Positions 24,420 to 32,765 of a stretch of DNA of 36,075 bases are shown piece by piece (the first letter of the stretch is position 1; every line of letters begins with the position of its first letter). Made by a program: the position numbers and the translations under genes. The notes below the pieces were generated by a model, which was not told the origin of the DNA, searched no databases, and worked only from the letters and a program-made list of their open reading frames with translations. Origin of the DNA: JBBIPZ01 sp037442505 [NCBI: Deltaproteobacteria bacterium] (GTDB taxonomy: Bacteria; CALINM01); contig JBBIPZ010000022.1 of the NCBI GenBank assembly GCA_037442505.1, positions 1 to 36,075 on the forward strand, in the 5' to 3' direction.

Positions 24420-26590
24420 TTATGGTCTCGTTGTACCAAGATATTTCTTTGCAGCAGCTTTTTGTGCATCTGTAAGTCCAGTTAAACTATCTATTGTTGC
24501 AGTCATATCAAGATTACCCAACGTGCCGTCTGTAACAAAATCTATAGAATCCCAGAGCAGCCTCTTAACGTAGTAACGATTGTGCGCATATCCTCCTGGA
24601 TCATGGGCAAGTAAATTAATATTGAATGCTGCACCCATAACATGTTTTGCATTTGCCTTGCCATAAAGGGCAGCCCAGTTTCTGTAAGGGGTATTAGATG
24701 TAGTGTACCAATATGGATAGTTAGGACTGAAAACTATGCCTTTTGTAGCCAAAACAGCCTTTGCAGCTTCTATAGCAGCGTTATAATCTTCTTCTTCCTC
24801 AGTAAGTTTAGCAGGCGTTAAGTCGTATGTGCCGGTATGGCATTCAGCGCAAATCTTAGAAGTAATTTCTGTAATAGCCCCAGTATCATCTTTTTTCACA
24901 TTTGTGAAGAGATGTTTATTATTTGATGTCATGTGGCATCCGATACACGGACCATTTTTAGTAACAGACGTTGCTTCTGTCAAGCCTATCTTATCATGTT
25001 TGAAGTATGAAGGATTAGCATAGTTCATTCCAGCATACTCATATCCAGTCGTTCCAAAAAGTTGACCACCTGCGGCTAAATAGTGTGAATTGATAAATCC
25101 AACACTACTAAAATTAGCAAAAAAGTTCTTAATAGAATCGCCTGTTTCACGTCCAGTATGACATGCCATACAAACATTAGAACCACTTAAATCAGGATAA
25201 TTAACTGTTGCGTTATTACTGTAAGTGAAAGTAAGTGCTCCTGGATTTCTTAAAGTACCTAATCCTGCATTTGAATGACAACCCCAGCAATACAAAAGTT
25301 CATTTTGAGCAGAAGATGTAACTGTATCTGTTGTCGCGTTACGGGACCAACCAGCAAGATGAGAGAAGTTGTTGTTTACTGGATTGTAATTTGCTGGATC
25401 GCTCAAGAAATTAGATGCACCTGTTGCAGTATGACATCTCTGACAATCTCTCCTGCTCTTGTCATCCCAATCATAGTGATTCCAGGCAGCACCAGTTGCA
25501 TCTGTTACTGCTGCCTGCATTACATAGTTTACTTTATCTTGATTTCTTGTTTTCTTGCCACCACCAGCGGTTGATGAATAGGCGGCATATTTCACTTCAT
25601 AAATACGTCCAGCATGAGCCGATTTTGCCCAATCAGTATAAGTAGTAGAAGGTCTATCTACATCTGGTCTTGTGTTCGTCTTAAAGTCATGTCCATGACA
25701 TTCCAGACATGGATGCTCAGCATTCTTCCTTATAACATAACCTTCTATACCACTACCACTTGATGTTGCTGTTTGATCCATATGTGTAGTTGCAATAATC
25801 CTATACCATGCAGTTTCATGATAAAACTTATCAGAACTAATCGTAGTGGTACCAATAGTTAAGTCTTTTCCTGAAGCAATCAATTTAGTTCCATTGTAGT
25901 TATAAAGATTGTGGCAACTTGTGCAGATGTCAAACTCATCTGTTGTTCTGTTTTGGTTCGGGTCCCAAGCTACAAGCTTACCAGTAGCTGGATCTGTTGC
26001 CTTTACAGCACGAAGTTTACCGCCATGCTCATGACAGGTTTCACAGTTGATCTCCATTTTAAAACTATTCCTATCAACTGATAGTACCGGCCTATAAGAA
26101 TTGTTTAACAAAACATTATCCTTGTCTCCTGTATAACCTAAAATATTTGACAGAATTGCTCCTTCTGAGGTATGACAACGATAGCAAGGGTCTCCTGTCG
26201 TTTCTTCATATGGTTTTGCATGGTTTGAGTTAGCCCATTTTGCAGAGCTTGTTGCAGGTGCGGTTGTTCCATTGTGACAGGTAGCACAACGTGCCTGATC
26301 TGGCTCTGGGAAAGGAATTGGTCCAACACCGTTGTGTTGAGCGCCTCCACCATGGCAGCCTTCACATCCTACGTCCTTTGTGTAATGAGCAGACCTTTGT
26401 ACTGGGCAACTATAGTTTCGCCTGTGATTCGATCTGCTGTGGCACTATGACATTGTACACATTTAGTATCTCCAACTTTAGGCACATTTGTTAAACCTCC
26501 AGATGATTTATTGTCACTCCCACAGCCATAAACGAATAAAAAACTGGTAAACAAAAACAATGCTAACAAAATGCTCTTTTTCCAACGCAT
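24420..26590 (-). pseudogene. Dodecaheme outer-membrane cytochrome lipoprotein (OmcB-like), frameshifted
   Basis: Read through one frameshift this is a protein of about 720 residues with 12 CxxCH heme sites: CVQCH before the shift, then CEGCH, CATCH, CYRCH, CETCH, CTSCH, CLECH, CQRCH, CWGCH, CMACH, CIGCH and CAECH. The signal ends FVYGC, a lipobox at Cys23. Start ATG 26590 follows AAAGGAGG. The first frame stops at 26369. Near 26394-26398 one base seems lost: adding one makes QYK-x-SAHYTKDVGCEGCHGGG continuous. The frame after the shift is open to 24420. OmcB of Geobacter is a dodecaheme outer-membrane lipoprotein, and the porin and octaheme genes upstream match its partners. Deletion or sequencing error are both possible. 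Confidence 0.85.
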
Positions 26591-26610
26591 AACAACCTCC
26601 TTTAAAAATT

Positions 26611-27315
26611 TTAATATTCTAAATGACATTTTTTGCACGTCTTATCAGGATTTCCCTTGTTCCTGATGCTGTCCTTTATTGAACGCCAATTCTTAGGATG
26701 CGGATTTACCCCACCATCCTTTGCACTATGACACTGTACACATACATCTGCTGAAGGATGACAGGAAGAACAGGATTGTAAATTTCTCCTTGCTTCCTTA
26801 GCATGCTCATCATTCCAGTAGGTCTGGTTGTTTGCCCCTAAAGGTGTGTGCGATTTAATCTTCATCGTGCCTTTGTTAGGCAACTTTTCATGACAGCTCT
26901 CACAGAAGTTTGCCTCGTGACACCTATAACAATTTTGCGGATTGTCCATAGCTTTTATAGGATGGATAGATATAAAATCAGATCTATGCGTTTTTGGCAT
27001 GTAATTCCCCTTTGTTGATATGCTTTTTTTGAGGTCCTGGTCTATCCCCCCACCAATATGACAGTCAATGCAGAATGACTGATCATGACACTCTATACAG
27101 TTGCTACCAGACTTTTCAGCAAGTATGCGATGTTCTTTTATAAAGCTGCTGTCATGATTAGGTTGAACATTTGAATTTTTATGACAGTCTAAACATTCGT
27201 TCATCTGGATATTTTTAAACTCTTTGTGGTCAGTTTTTGCCTGTAAATCAGCTATTCTAAGAAGGAGTAAGACAGCTATTGCCAAAACTAAAGTAAGATA
27301 TTTTAATGTTTTCAT
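26611..27315 (-). CDS. Periplasmic octaheme c-type cytochrome (OmaB-like)
   Basis: A 234-residue exported cytochrome with eight CxxCH sites (CLDCH, CIECH, CIDCH, CYRCH, CESCH, CSSCH, CVQCH and CKKCH). The N-terminus is a hydrophobic signal, with cleavage likely after ADLQA near residue 26, so it is soluble in the periplasm. Geobacter OmaB is a periplasmic octaheme cytochrome that hands electrons to the porin-OmcB pair in the outer membrane; the same heme number and gene order suggest the same role. A strong GGAGGAGGAG site precedes the ATG. It lies 20 bp before the dodecaheme gene and the frame is intact, unlike its two neighbours. Confidence 0.92.
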   Translation of the reverse strand: MKTLKYLTLVLAIAVLLLLRIADLQAKTDHKEFKNIQMNECLDCHKNSNVQPNHDSSFIKEHRILAEKSGSNCIECHDQSFCIDCHIGGGIDQDLKKSISTKGNYMPKTHRSDFISIHPIKAMDNPQNCYRCHEANFCESCHEKLPNKGTMKIKSHTPLGANNQTYWNDEHAKEARRNLQSCSSCHPSADVCVQCHSAKDGGVNPHPKNWRSIKDSIRNKGNPDKTCKKCHLEY

Positions 27316-27330
27316 CGCTTTCTCCTCCTC

Positions 27331-28532
27331 CTAAAAGTTAATATTCAGTGCCACCATGCCTGATAGTTATGACTGTAGTTATAGTTTTCGTCATTCTCTA
27401 TGCGGGCAACTGCACTGACATTTTTGTTTATATCACACTTGGCACCAAGCCAATATTTTTTTGCCGTGCTTTCTCTTGAATCGTCTCTTCTGAAGTCGTC
27501 ATAATCTACACCTGTAGAAATTGTTGCTTTGCTAAACTTATATTCGCCATTAATGCGAATTCCGCTTAATTCACCAGCATAACCATTCCTTTTCTCGTAT
27601 TTGATGTTCAGAACCAAATTTTTGATAGGTTTGGCAAAAAGTCCTACCTGCTAAAGATTAGCATTTTCTCCTTCATCAAAGTCTTCTCTGGCATATCCTG
27701 CACTTATCAGATAATTATTACTCAACCTGTACTCAGCCTCAATAAGCTTTTCTTTATACTTGTCAACAGCAAAAACGCTATACACAGAAGTTGTATCAAA
27801 GGTTGGATAACTTTCGTAGTATTCACCTTTCACAGTTAGTTTGTCGAAGGGAAGAAGTTTTACACCAACAAGTAACTCCGATGTGGATTCTGAGATTACG
27901 TCATATTTTGTGTTGCCGTAAAGGCTAAAACCTCTTATAGGTGTAGAAGAAAAGTCAAAACCAACAGTTTCTCTCGCAATATCGCTATCGTCATACTTAA
28001 TTCCGTAACTTAGTTCTATACGACTATTTTTGGGAAGATTCATATAAATAGCTGACCCAAAAAGTGTATCACCCCTACCTGTAATCTCTTTTTTGCTGTC
28101 AAACTGAACATTTCTACCACCAAAAACAGTAATACCTACAGGTCCCAAATTTTTTATTTCAACGTTGGCACCATCTACGATACCAGACGCTGCTGTAAGA
28201 TAAACATATTGCCTGCCTAACCTTAAATCTAAACGATCATCAAAGAGCCCTCTGTAATCAAGGTAAAGATAGTAAAGCTTGCCTTCTACATCCTCTCCTG
28301 AAGATAGCTGTTTGGATACCCGTCCATAGCCATAGACGTTAAGTTTACCTTCCTTATCAATTTTTGTAATATTGAGTTTCAGGTATTCAGAAATATCTTT
28401 TTCGGTATCCTGTGTAAAGATATCTTCATACCATAAATACTGAGTTGAACTTTTAAGAGAAATTTCAGCTGCGTTAGAAAAGGATGTATAAATTAGCAGG
28501 GCTAAAAATACCAACAAAATCTTTAGTTTCAT
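27331..28532 (-). pseudogene. Outer-membrane porin of the cytochrome conduit (OmbB-like), with TAG and 3' frameshift
   Basis: An outer-membrane beta-barrel of about 400 residues, with signal peptide MKLKILLVFLALLI..., cut near SNAA, and alternating strands with aromatic ends. RLGRQYVYL and GITVFGGRN resemble OmbB-type porins, which hold the cytochromes in the membrane. Two lesions are seen. An in-frame TAG at 27653-27651 follows EGENANL; the same frame continues QVGLFAKPIKN for 100 more codons. Near 27362-27365 a base appears missing, since the main frame ends AWWH while the shifted frame gives SGMVALNINF and then TAG at 27333-27331: a normal barrel terminus ending in Phe. AAGGAGG precedes the ATG. 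Confidence 0.82.
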
Positions 28533-28941
28533 GCAGCCCTCCTTTCGAATTAAATTGAAAAACTATACCGTGACAAACAATTGAAAAAAAATCTAATAAC
28601 GTGATAACTAAGGTGGCAATTTTTCTAAACTTGGCTTCATATCACCCACCCCCTTTTTTTCATCTTACGTTAGATAAATCACATTAATTTAAACTTGTCA
28701 AATTTGAAAAAATATCATTAAGCCATTTAACTGCATAAAAAAATTTTTTATATTTTGATTAAACTTAAAAAAACTTAATTTGTCATTTTTTTTTAAATTT
28801 CTTAAAAATTTTAACCATCCTTAATATTCAGTCAATCAACGTATTAGCCAAATTAAATTTTATCATCTTTTGAAAATAAAACTTTTTTGGTAATATTACT
28901 TGTGAAATCTAAGTAAGCCAAAACTTAATTCCGGAGGCATT
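28533..28941. other. Very AT-rich divergent region between porin and ridA
   Basis: No gene is visible in these 409 bp. A minus-strand TTGACA (28701-28696) with a poor TTTATC -10 17 bp away could drive the porin operon with a leader of about 135 nt; I see no known riboswitch in that leader. The rest is A and T tracts. Confidence 0.5.
28870..28896 (+). promoter_or_regulatory. Possible ridA promoter
   Basis: TTGAAA (28870-28875) and TAATAT (28891-28896), 15 bp apart, a short spacing. The -10 lies inside a palindrome GTAATATTAC (28890-28899) that could bind a regulator. Confidence 0.3.
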
Positions 28942-29322
28942 ATGAAGCAAGAAATTTTTACCGATAGAGCACCCAAGCCGATAGGACCGTATTCTCAGGC
29001 AATAAAGGTGGGGGATTTTTTGTTTATTTCTGGGCAGATTGCTATAGATCCAGTAAGTGGATTATTTGAAGCAGGAGATATTTCAATTCAGACAACTATG
29101 GTGATTGAAAACATAAAGAAAATTCTGCAAGAGGCATCATTTACATTTGATGACGTTATTAAAACTACAATTTACTTAAAAAATATGGAAGACTTCCCCA
29201 CTGTAAACAATATTTATGCAGAATATGTGAAAAAACCATATCCTGCAAGATCTACTGTGGAAGTAAGCAACTTACCAAAAGGCGCATTGGTAGAGATAGA
29301 CGTAATCGCTTACAAAAGCTAA
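28942..29322 (+). CDS. ridA: RidA enamine/imine deaminase
   Basis: A 126-residue RidA (YjgF/UK114) protein that hydrolyses reactive 2-aminoacrylate-type enamines and imines released by PLP enzymes, protecting them from damage. The N-terminal [25 protein letters not shown] and the C-terminal [20 protein letters not shown], with its conserved Arg near 104, are characteristic, and the protein should be a trimer. CCGGAGGC lies 5 nt before the ATG. It is a single-gene unit whose stop overlaps the stop of the convergent rpmB by 4 bp. Confidence 0.96.
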   Translation: MKQEIFTDRAPKPIGPYSQAIKVGDFLFISGQIAIDPVSGLFEAGDISIQTTMVIENIKKILQEASFTFDDVIKTTIYLKNMEDFPTVNNIYAEYVKKPYPARSTVEVSNLPKGALVEIDVIAYKS

Positions 29323-29513
29323 ATTGCTTTTTCAACTCTGCCGCTTTTGATACAGTTTGTGCACACTTTTATACGTCTTACTGTACCACAAGACAACTTT
29401 GCCTTAACTGTTTGAAGGTTTGGCATAAAAAGCCTTTTGGTCTTGTTGTTAGCATGACTTACGTTGTTACCTTTAAGAGCACCTTTTCCACAAATACTGC
29501 ATATCTTAGACAT
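29319..29513 (-). CDS. rpmB: 50S ribosomal protein L28
   Basis: Ribosomal protein bL28, 64 residues, of the zinc-binding type: C5-x2-C8 (CSIC), Cys42 and C51-x2-C54 (CTNC). The family signature KCSICGKG...[13 protein letters not shown] is clear. AAAGGAG lies a few nt before the ATG. It stands alone, not beside rpmG as in E. coli. Upstream there are two tandem TTATAACGA units and several TATAAT-like boxes (see the finding). Confidence 0.97.
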   Translation of the reverse strand: MSKICSICGKGALKGNNVSHANNKTKRLFMPNLQTVKAKLSCGTVRRIKVCTNCIKSGRVEKAI

Positions 29514-29552
29514 AAAATACTCCTTTTAATTTGCTTTACAAGATTAACAATA

Positions 29553-29575
29553 CGTTATTATAACGATTATAACGA
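29553..29575. repeat. Palindrome and tandem 9-mers upstream of rpmB
   Basis: CGTTAT-T-ATAACG (29553-29565) is a 6-bp palindrome, and TTATAACGA occurs twice in tandem at 29558-29575. This lies 40-60 nt upstream of the rpmB start and could be an operator or a set of -10 boxes. Confidence 0.4.
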
Positions 29576-29643
29576 TTGAGCATTATATTATCACCTGTAA
29601 AAAAAATTTTTTCAATAAAAAATTTCAATTTCATTTTTTGTTT

Positions 29644-29660
29644 GGGACCTGTCCCCTTTT
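29644..29660 (-). repeat. Dispersed GGGACAGGT motif, copy 6
   Basis: Plus-strand GGGACCTGTCCCCTTTT, in which GGGAC and GTCCC form a 5-bp inverted repeat around CT, the most symmetric copy. It lies between the divergent rpmB and addA genes and ends 9 bp before the addA -35. Confidence 0.8.
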
Positions 29661-29669
29661 AATTTTGGT

Positions 29670-29699
29670 TTGACTTTTTTTGTTTTTGTTAAATAAAAT
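29670..29699 (+). promoter_or_regulatory. Promoter of addA-addB
   Basis: TTGACT (29670-29675) and TAAAAT (29694-29699) are 18 bp apart, giving a start point near 29706 and a leader of about 12 nt with no clear Shine-Dalgarno. Confidence 0.5.
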
Positions 29700-29717
29700 C
29701 AAAATGGGTATTATTAC

Positions 29718-32700
29718 ATGGCAAACTTCAATAACAATAATAAAGGCTTTATTTTAGATAAATTCCCCCACTTCAAGCTTATTAAGGCATCAGCTGGAAC
29801 TGGCAAAACATATATACTTTCTAAAAGGATATCTGAGTTTTTGCTCTCTGACATAGCCAACAACAACCTTAGAAACATTCTTGCCATTACTTTTACTGTA
29901 AACGCCGCTAAGGAAATGAAACAACGTGTAATAGCCTGGCTGAAAAATATAGCCCTCTCTGATAAAGAAACCCTAAAAAATTTTAACATCAAGGAAAAAG
30001 ACTATTTCTCCCAAAAAGCTAATGATGTAATAAATCAAATCTTCCTTAACTATAAAGATTTCCAGATAAAAACAATCGACAGTTTTCTTACATCTATCTT
30101 CAAAGCATGCTCGGTAGACTTTGGGTTTCCAGAAGACTTTAAAGTAGCTTTAAATAACAAAGAATATCTAAAATCTGCATTTAACAACTATCTTAATACC
30201 ATTGATTCACTTGATCACAATTTTATAAAAATTGTTGAATTTATTAATGAAAGTGACAATAGCTTTAAATTTGATCCACTAAACGCAATTTTCAATACTA
30301 TCAGAAAGCTTTATGTAAAACAGAGACATTACTCAACTGGTTTTGTTAATAAAGATAGAAGTGAAGATTTTAAAAAGATTAAACAAGAAATATCAAAACT
30401 TATAGCAGAAATTCAATCACTTATTTATAAACACGGCATAACAATAAGCGGTAAGTGCGGTCTTATAAAAATGATTGAAGATATTAACAAGGATGACTAC
30501 CAAAGTTTCTTTGAACGTGGTGACAAAGCAACTCCCATTAAAAAGGAAGATGTTAATGCTAACTGGGCAAATGAACTACTAAAACTATGGGAAGAACTTA
30601 AAGACAAAAAATTACAGGCATTATACCTTTATTCAGAGAATTATTATTATCCGTATATTTGGTTTCTTGGAGAATTGGATAAAATCTTAAAAGACGTTAA
30701 AGCAAAAGAAGAAGTTGTATTTATAGAAGATATTCCATCGATAATTTTGAAAAACGTTGGAAGTTTTACTATACCTGATGTTTATATTAAGCTTGGCGGC
30801 AGACTATATCACCATTTTATTGATGAGTTTCAGGATACTTCTCCAATACAGTGGGCTAACTTAAAAGAATTTATTGATAACTCATTGGCTCAGGGTGGTA
30901 GTTTATTCATTGTTGGAGATACTAAACAGGCTATCTACGGATTTAGAGATACTGATTATGAGATTATGAATAGTATCAGCAAAGAATGCCCTTTTGAATC
31001 AAGTAAGGAAAGCTTTTCAGTAGAGACATTAACCACCAATTTTCGTAGCGAAGAAGTGATTTTAAATTATGCAAAGTGTGTTTTTGGTGATATCAATTCA
31101 CAATATAGCGAAAATTTCGCTGATAGCGGTCTGTTCAACTGGGATTTTGATGTTAAAGACGAACAGAAAAACAAAGGTTATGTAGAGGCAGTAATAATTA
31201 AAAACGACACTGATACAGAAATACCAGTGGAAAGACAACATCTAAAAGAAATCCTGGAAGACTTGTTAAATAGAGGTTATACGTACAATGACATTGCTAT
31301 TTTAGCCCACAAAAACAGTGAGATTGTTGAAATATCCACGTGGCTTAACGAAGAAGGGCTGCCGTTTCTCTCTTTTAGCAGTCTGGACATTAGAGATAGA
31401 AAGGTTATAAAAGAGTTAATCTATTTGCTCAAGTTTTTTGATAATCCAAGAGATAATTTTTCTTTTGCATTCTTTTTAAAAGGAGAAATTTTTAAAAAAT
31501 TATGCCCCAACATTAATATAGATCATTTTATCTTTATGAACAAAAATACCTCGTTTTTATACAAGGCATTTTGCAAAGAATACCCACAAATATGGGAAAC
31601 GAGTTTTAAAGCCCCTTTTAATTACGTTGGCTATTTGCCTATATACGAGCTCGTAATATCAATAATAAATAGCTTTAAGATTACAGAAAATTTCGAAAAC
31701 GAAACAGGGGCAATAGCTAAGCTGCTTGAAATACTGAAAGATTTAGAGTCTAACGGCAACAATTCTTTAAAAGAGTTTTTAGAATTTTTAGATAGCCACG
31801 AAGAAGACGTGTACGAATCGAGTAGAATATTTGAGCTTTCTATACCACAAAATGCCAATGCAATAAAACTTATGACTGTTCATAAAGCAAAAGGATTGGG
31901 GTTCCCTGTAGTTATTTACTTTTTGTATGGTTCAAATAAAAATAGAAGCGAAAGCATAAAAATATATGAAACTACAGATGGATTAAAAATATTTAAACTT
32001 ACCCAAAAAATGGCAAATGACACGTTAGCTGAAATTTATTATAATATCAACAAAAAAGAAAAAATTAACGAACTGAACAGTATTTATGTGGGGCTTACTC
32101 GTGCCCAACAGGAACTTTATCTGCTTGGCATAGTCAAAGATAACAAAACTACTAATGAAAAATTGCCGTTTCCCGTAGACTTAATTAAGGTAACAACCAT
32201 GGGCTACAAACATACTTTACAAAATCATTCTAAAACTGAGACAAAAAACTCTTCAGAACTAAAAATTAGTTTTTCCCAAAACTTAAAAATCCAGCGAAAT
32301 TTTAAAAACAAAATAGCCTTTGAAGAAAAACAACGTGGCGAGTTTATCCACCTAATACTTTCAAAAATTGATCATCTAAATGATTTCACAATACAATCCA
32401 TAGCTGAAATTTTTCAAAAACTTTCTAACGTAAGCTTTTCATTAAATCTTGATAAGATCAGCAAAGAAATTTTAGACTTTCTTGCAAATAATGAGATTGC
32501 TGCATTTTTCCAGATACCAGATGCAAAAGTCTATGTAGAAAAAGAGTTTGTTTCTGCAGAATACGGTACTATCCGTATTGACAGATTGATTATCAAGCCA
32601 GAAAAGGCTATCATTGTTGATTTTAAGACCGGTGAAAAAGATAACGCATACAATGCACAATTAGAAAAATATGCAAAAGTGGTTAAAGAGATTTATGATA

Positions 32701-32765
32701 AACATATTGAATGTTTTATACTTTACTTAGATAAAAAAGAGGCTATAAAAGTATATGAATGTTGA
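29718..32765 (+). CDS. AddA-type UvrD/RecB helicase-nuclease
   Basis: A 1015-residue SF1 helicase with a C-terminal nuclease, the AddA (RecB-like) half of the double-strand-break resection complex that loads recombinase in RecA-dependent repair. Motifs: Walker A ASAGTGKT (24-31), motif Ia ITFTVNAAKEMKQR, motif II FIDEFQDTSP near 367, motif III GDTKQAIYGFR, KLMTVHKAKGL near 715, and VGLTRAQQEL (motif VI). The C-terminal nuclease has RIDRL and VDFKTG near 955-975, the PD-(D/E)xK core. It is shorter than the usual 1200-residue AddA. The stop overlaps addB by 11 bp. It has no strong ribosome site and a short leader. Confidence 0.9.
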   Translation: MANFNNNNKGFILDKFPHFKLIKASAGTGKTYILSKRISEFLLSDIANNNLRNILAITFTVNAAKEMKQRVIAWLKNIALSDKETLKNFNIKEKDYFSQKANDVINQIFLNYKDFQIKTIDSFLTSIFKACSVDFGFPEDFKVALNNKEYLKSAFNNYLNTIDSLDHNFIKIVEFINESDNSFKFDPLNAIFNTIRKLYVKQRHYSTGFVNKDRSEDFKKIKQEISKLIAEIQSLIYKHGITISGKCGLIKMIEDINKDDYQSFFERGDKATPIKKEDVNANWANELLKLWEELKDKKLQALYLYSENYYYPYIWFLGELDKILKDVKAKEEVVFIEDIPSIILKNVGSFTIPDVYIKLGGRLYHHFIDEFQDTSPIQWANLKEFIDNSLAQGGSLFIVGDTKQAIYGFRDTDYEIMNSISKECPFESSKESFSVETLTTNFRSEEVILNYAKCVFGDINSQYSENFADSGLFNWDFDVKDEQKNKGYVEAVIIKNDTDTEIPVERQHLKEILEDLLNRGYTYNDIAILAHKNSEIVEISTWLNEEGLPFLSFSSLDIRDRKVIKELIYLLKFFDNPRDNFSFAFFLKGEIFKKLCPNINIDHFIFMNKNTSFLYKAFCKEYPQIWETSFKAPFNYVGYLPIYELVISIINSFKITENFENETGAIAKLLEILKDLESNGNNSLKEFLEFLDSHEEDVYESSRIFELSIPQNANAIKLMTVHKAKGLGFPVVIYFLYGSNKNRSESIKIYETTDGLKIFKLTQKMANDTLAEIYYNINKKEKINELNSIYVGLTRAQQELYLLGIVKDNKTTNEKLPFPVDLIKVTTMGYKHTLQNHSKTETKNSSELKISFSQNLKIQRNFKNKIAFEEKQRGEFIHLILSKIDHLNDFTIQSIAEIFQKLSNVSFSLNLDKISKEILDFLANNEIAAFFQIPDAKVYVEKEFVSAEYGTIRIDRLIIKPEKAIIVDFKTGEKDNAYNAQLEKYAKVVKEIYDKHIECFILYLDKKEAIKVYEC

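Noticed and set aside
26138-26365. Open minus-strand frame of 75 codons inside the dodecaheme gene
   Set aside because: The other frame across this stretch carries CEGCH, CATCH and CYRCH and joins the rest of the cytochrome, so this frame is a shadow.
26391-26400. Programmed ribosomal frameshift in the dodecaheme gene
   Set aside because: There is no slippery heptamer such as A AAA AAG, nor an obvious downstream stem; a lost base is simpler.
28533-28700. Possible GEMM-type (c-di-GMP or cGAMP) riboswitch in the porin leader, since such switches control cytochrome genes in Geobacter
   Set aside because: The minus-strand leader contains no conserved GEMM core such as GGGCAAACC and no matching stems.
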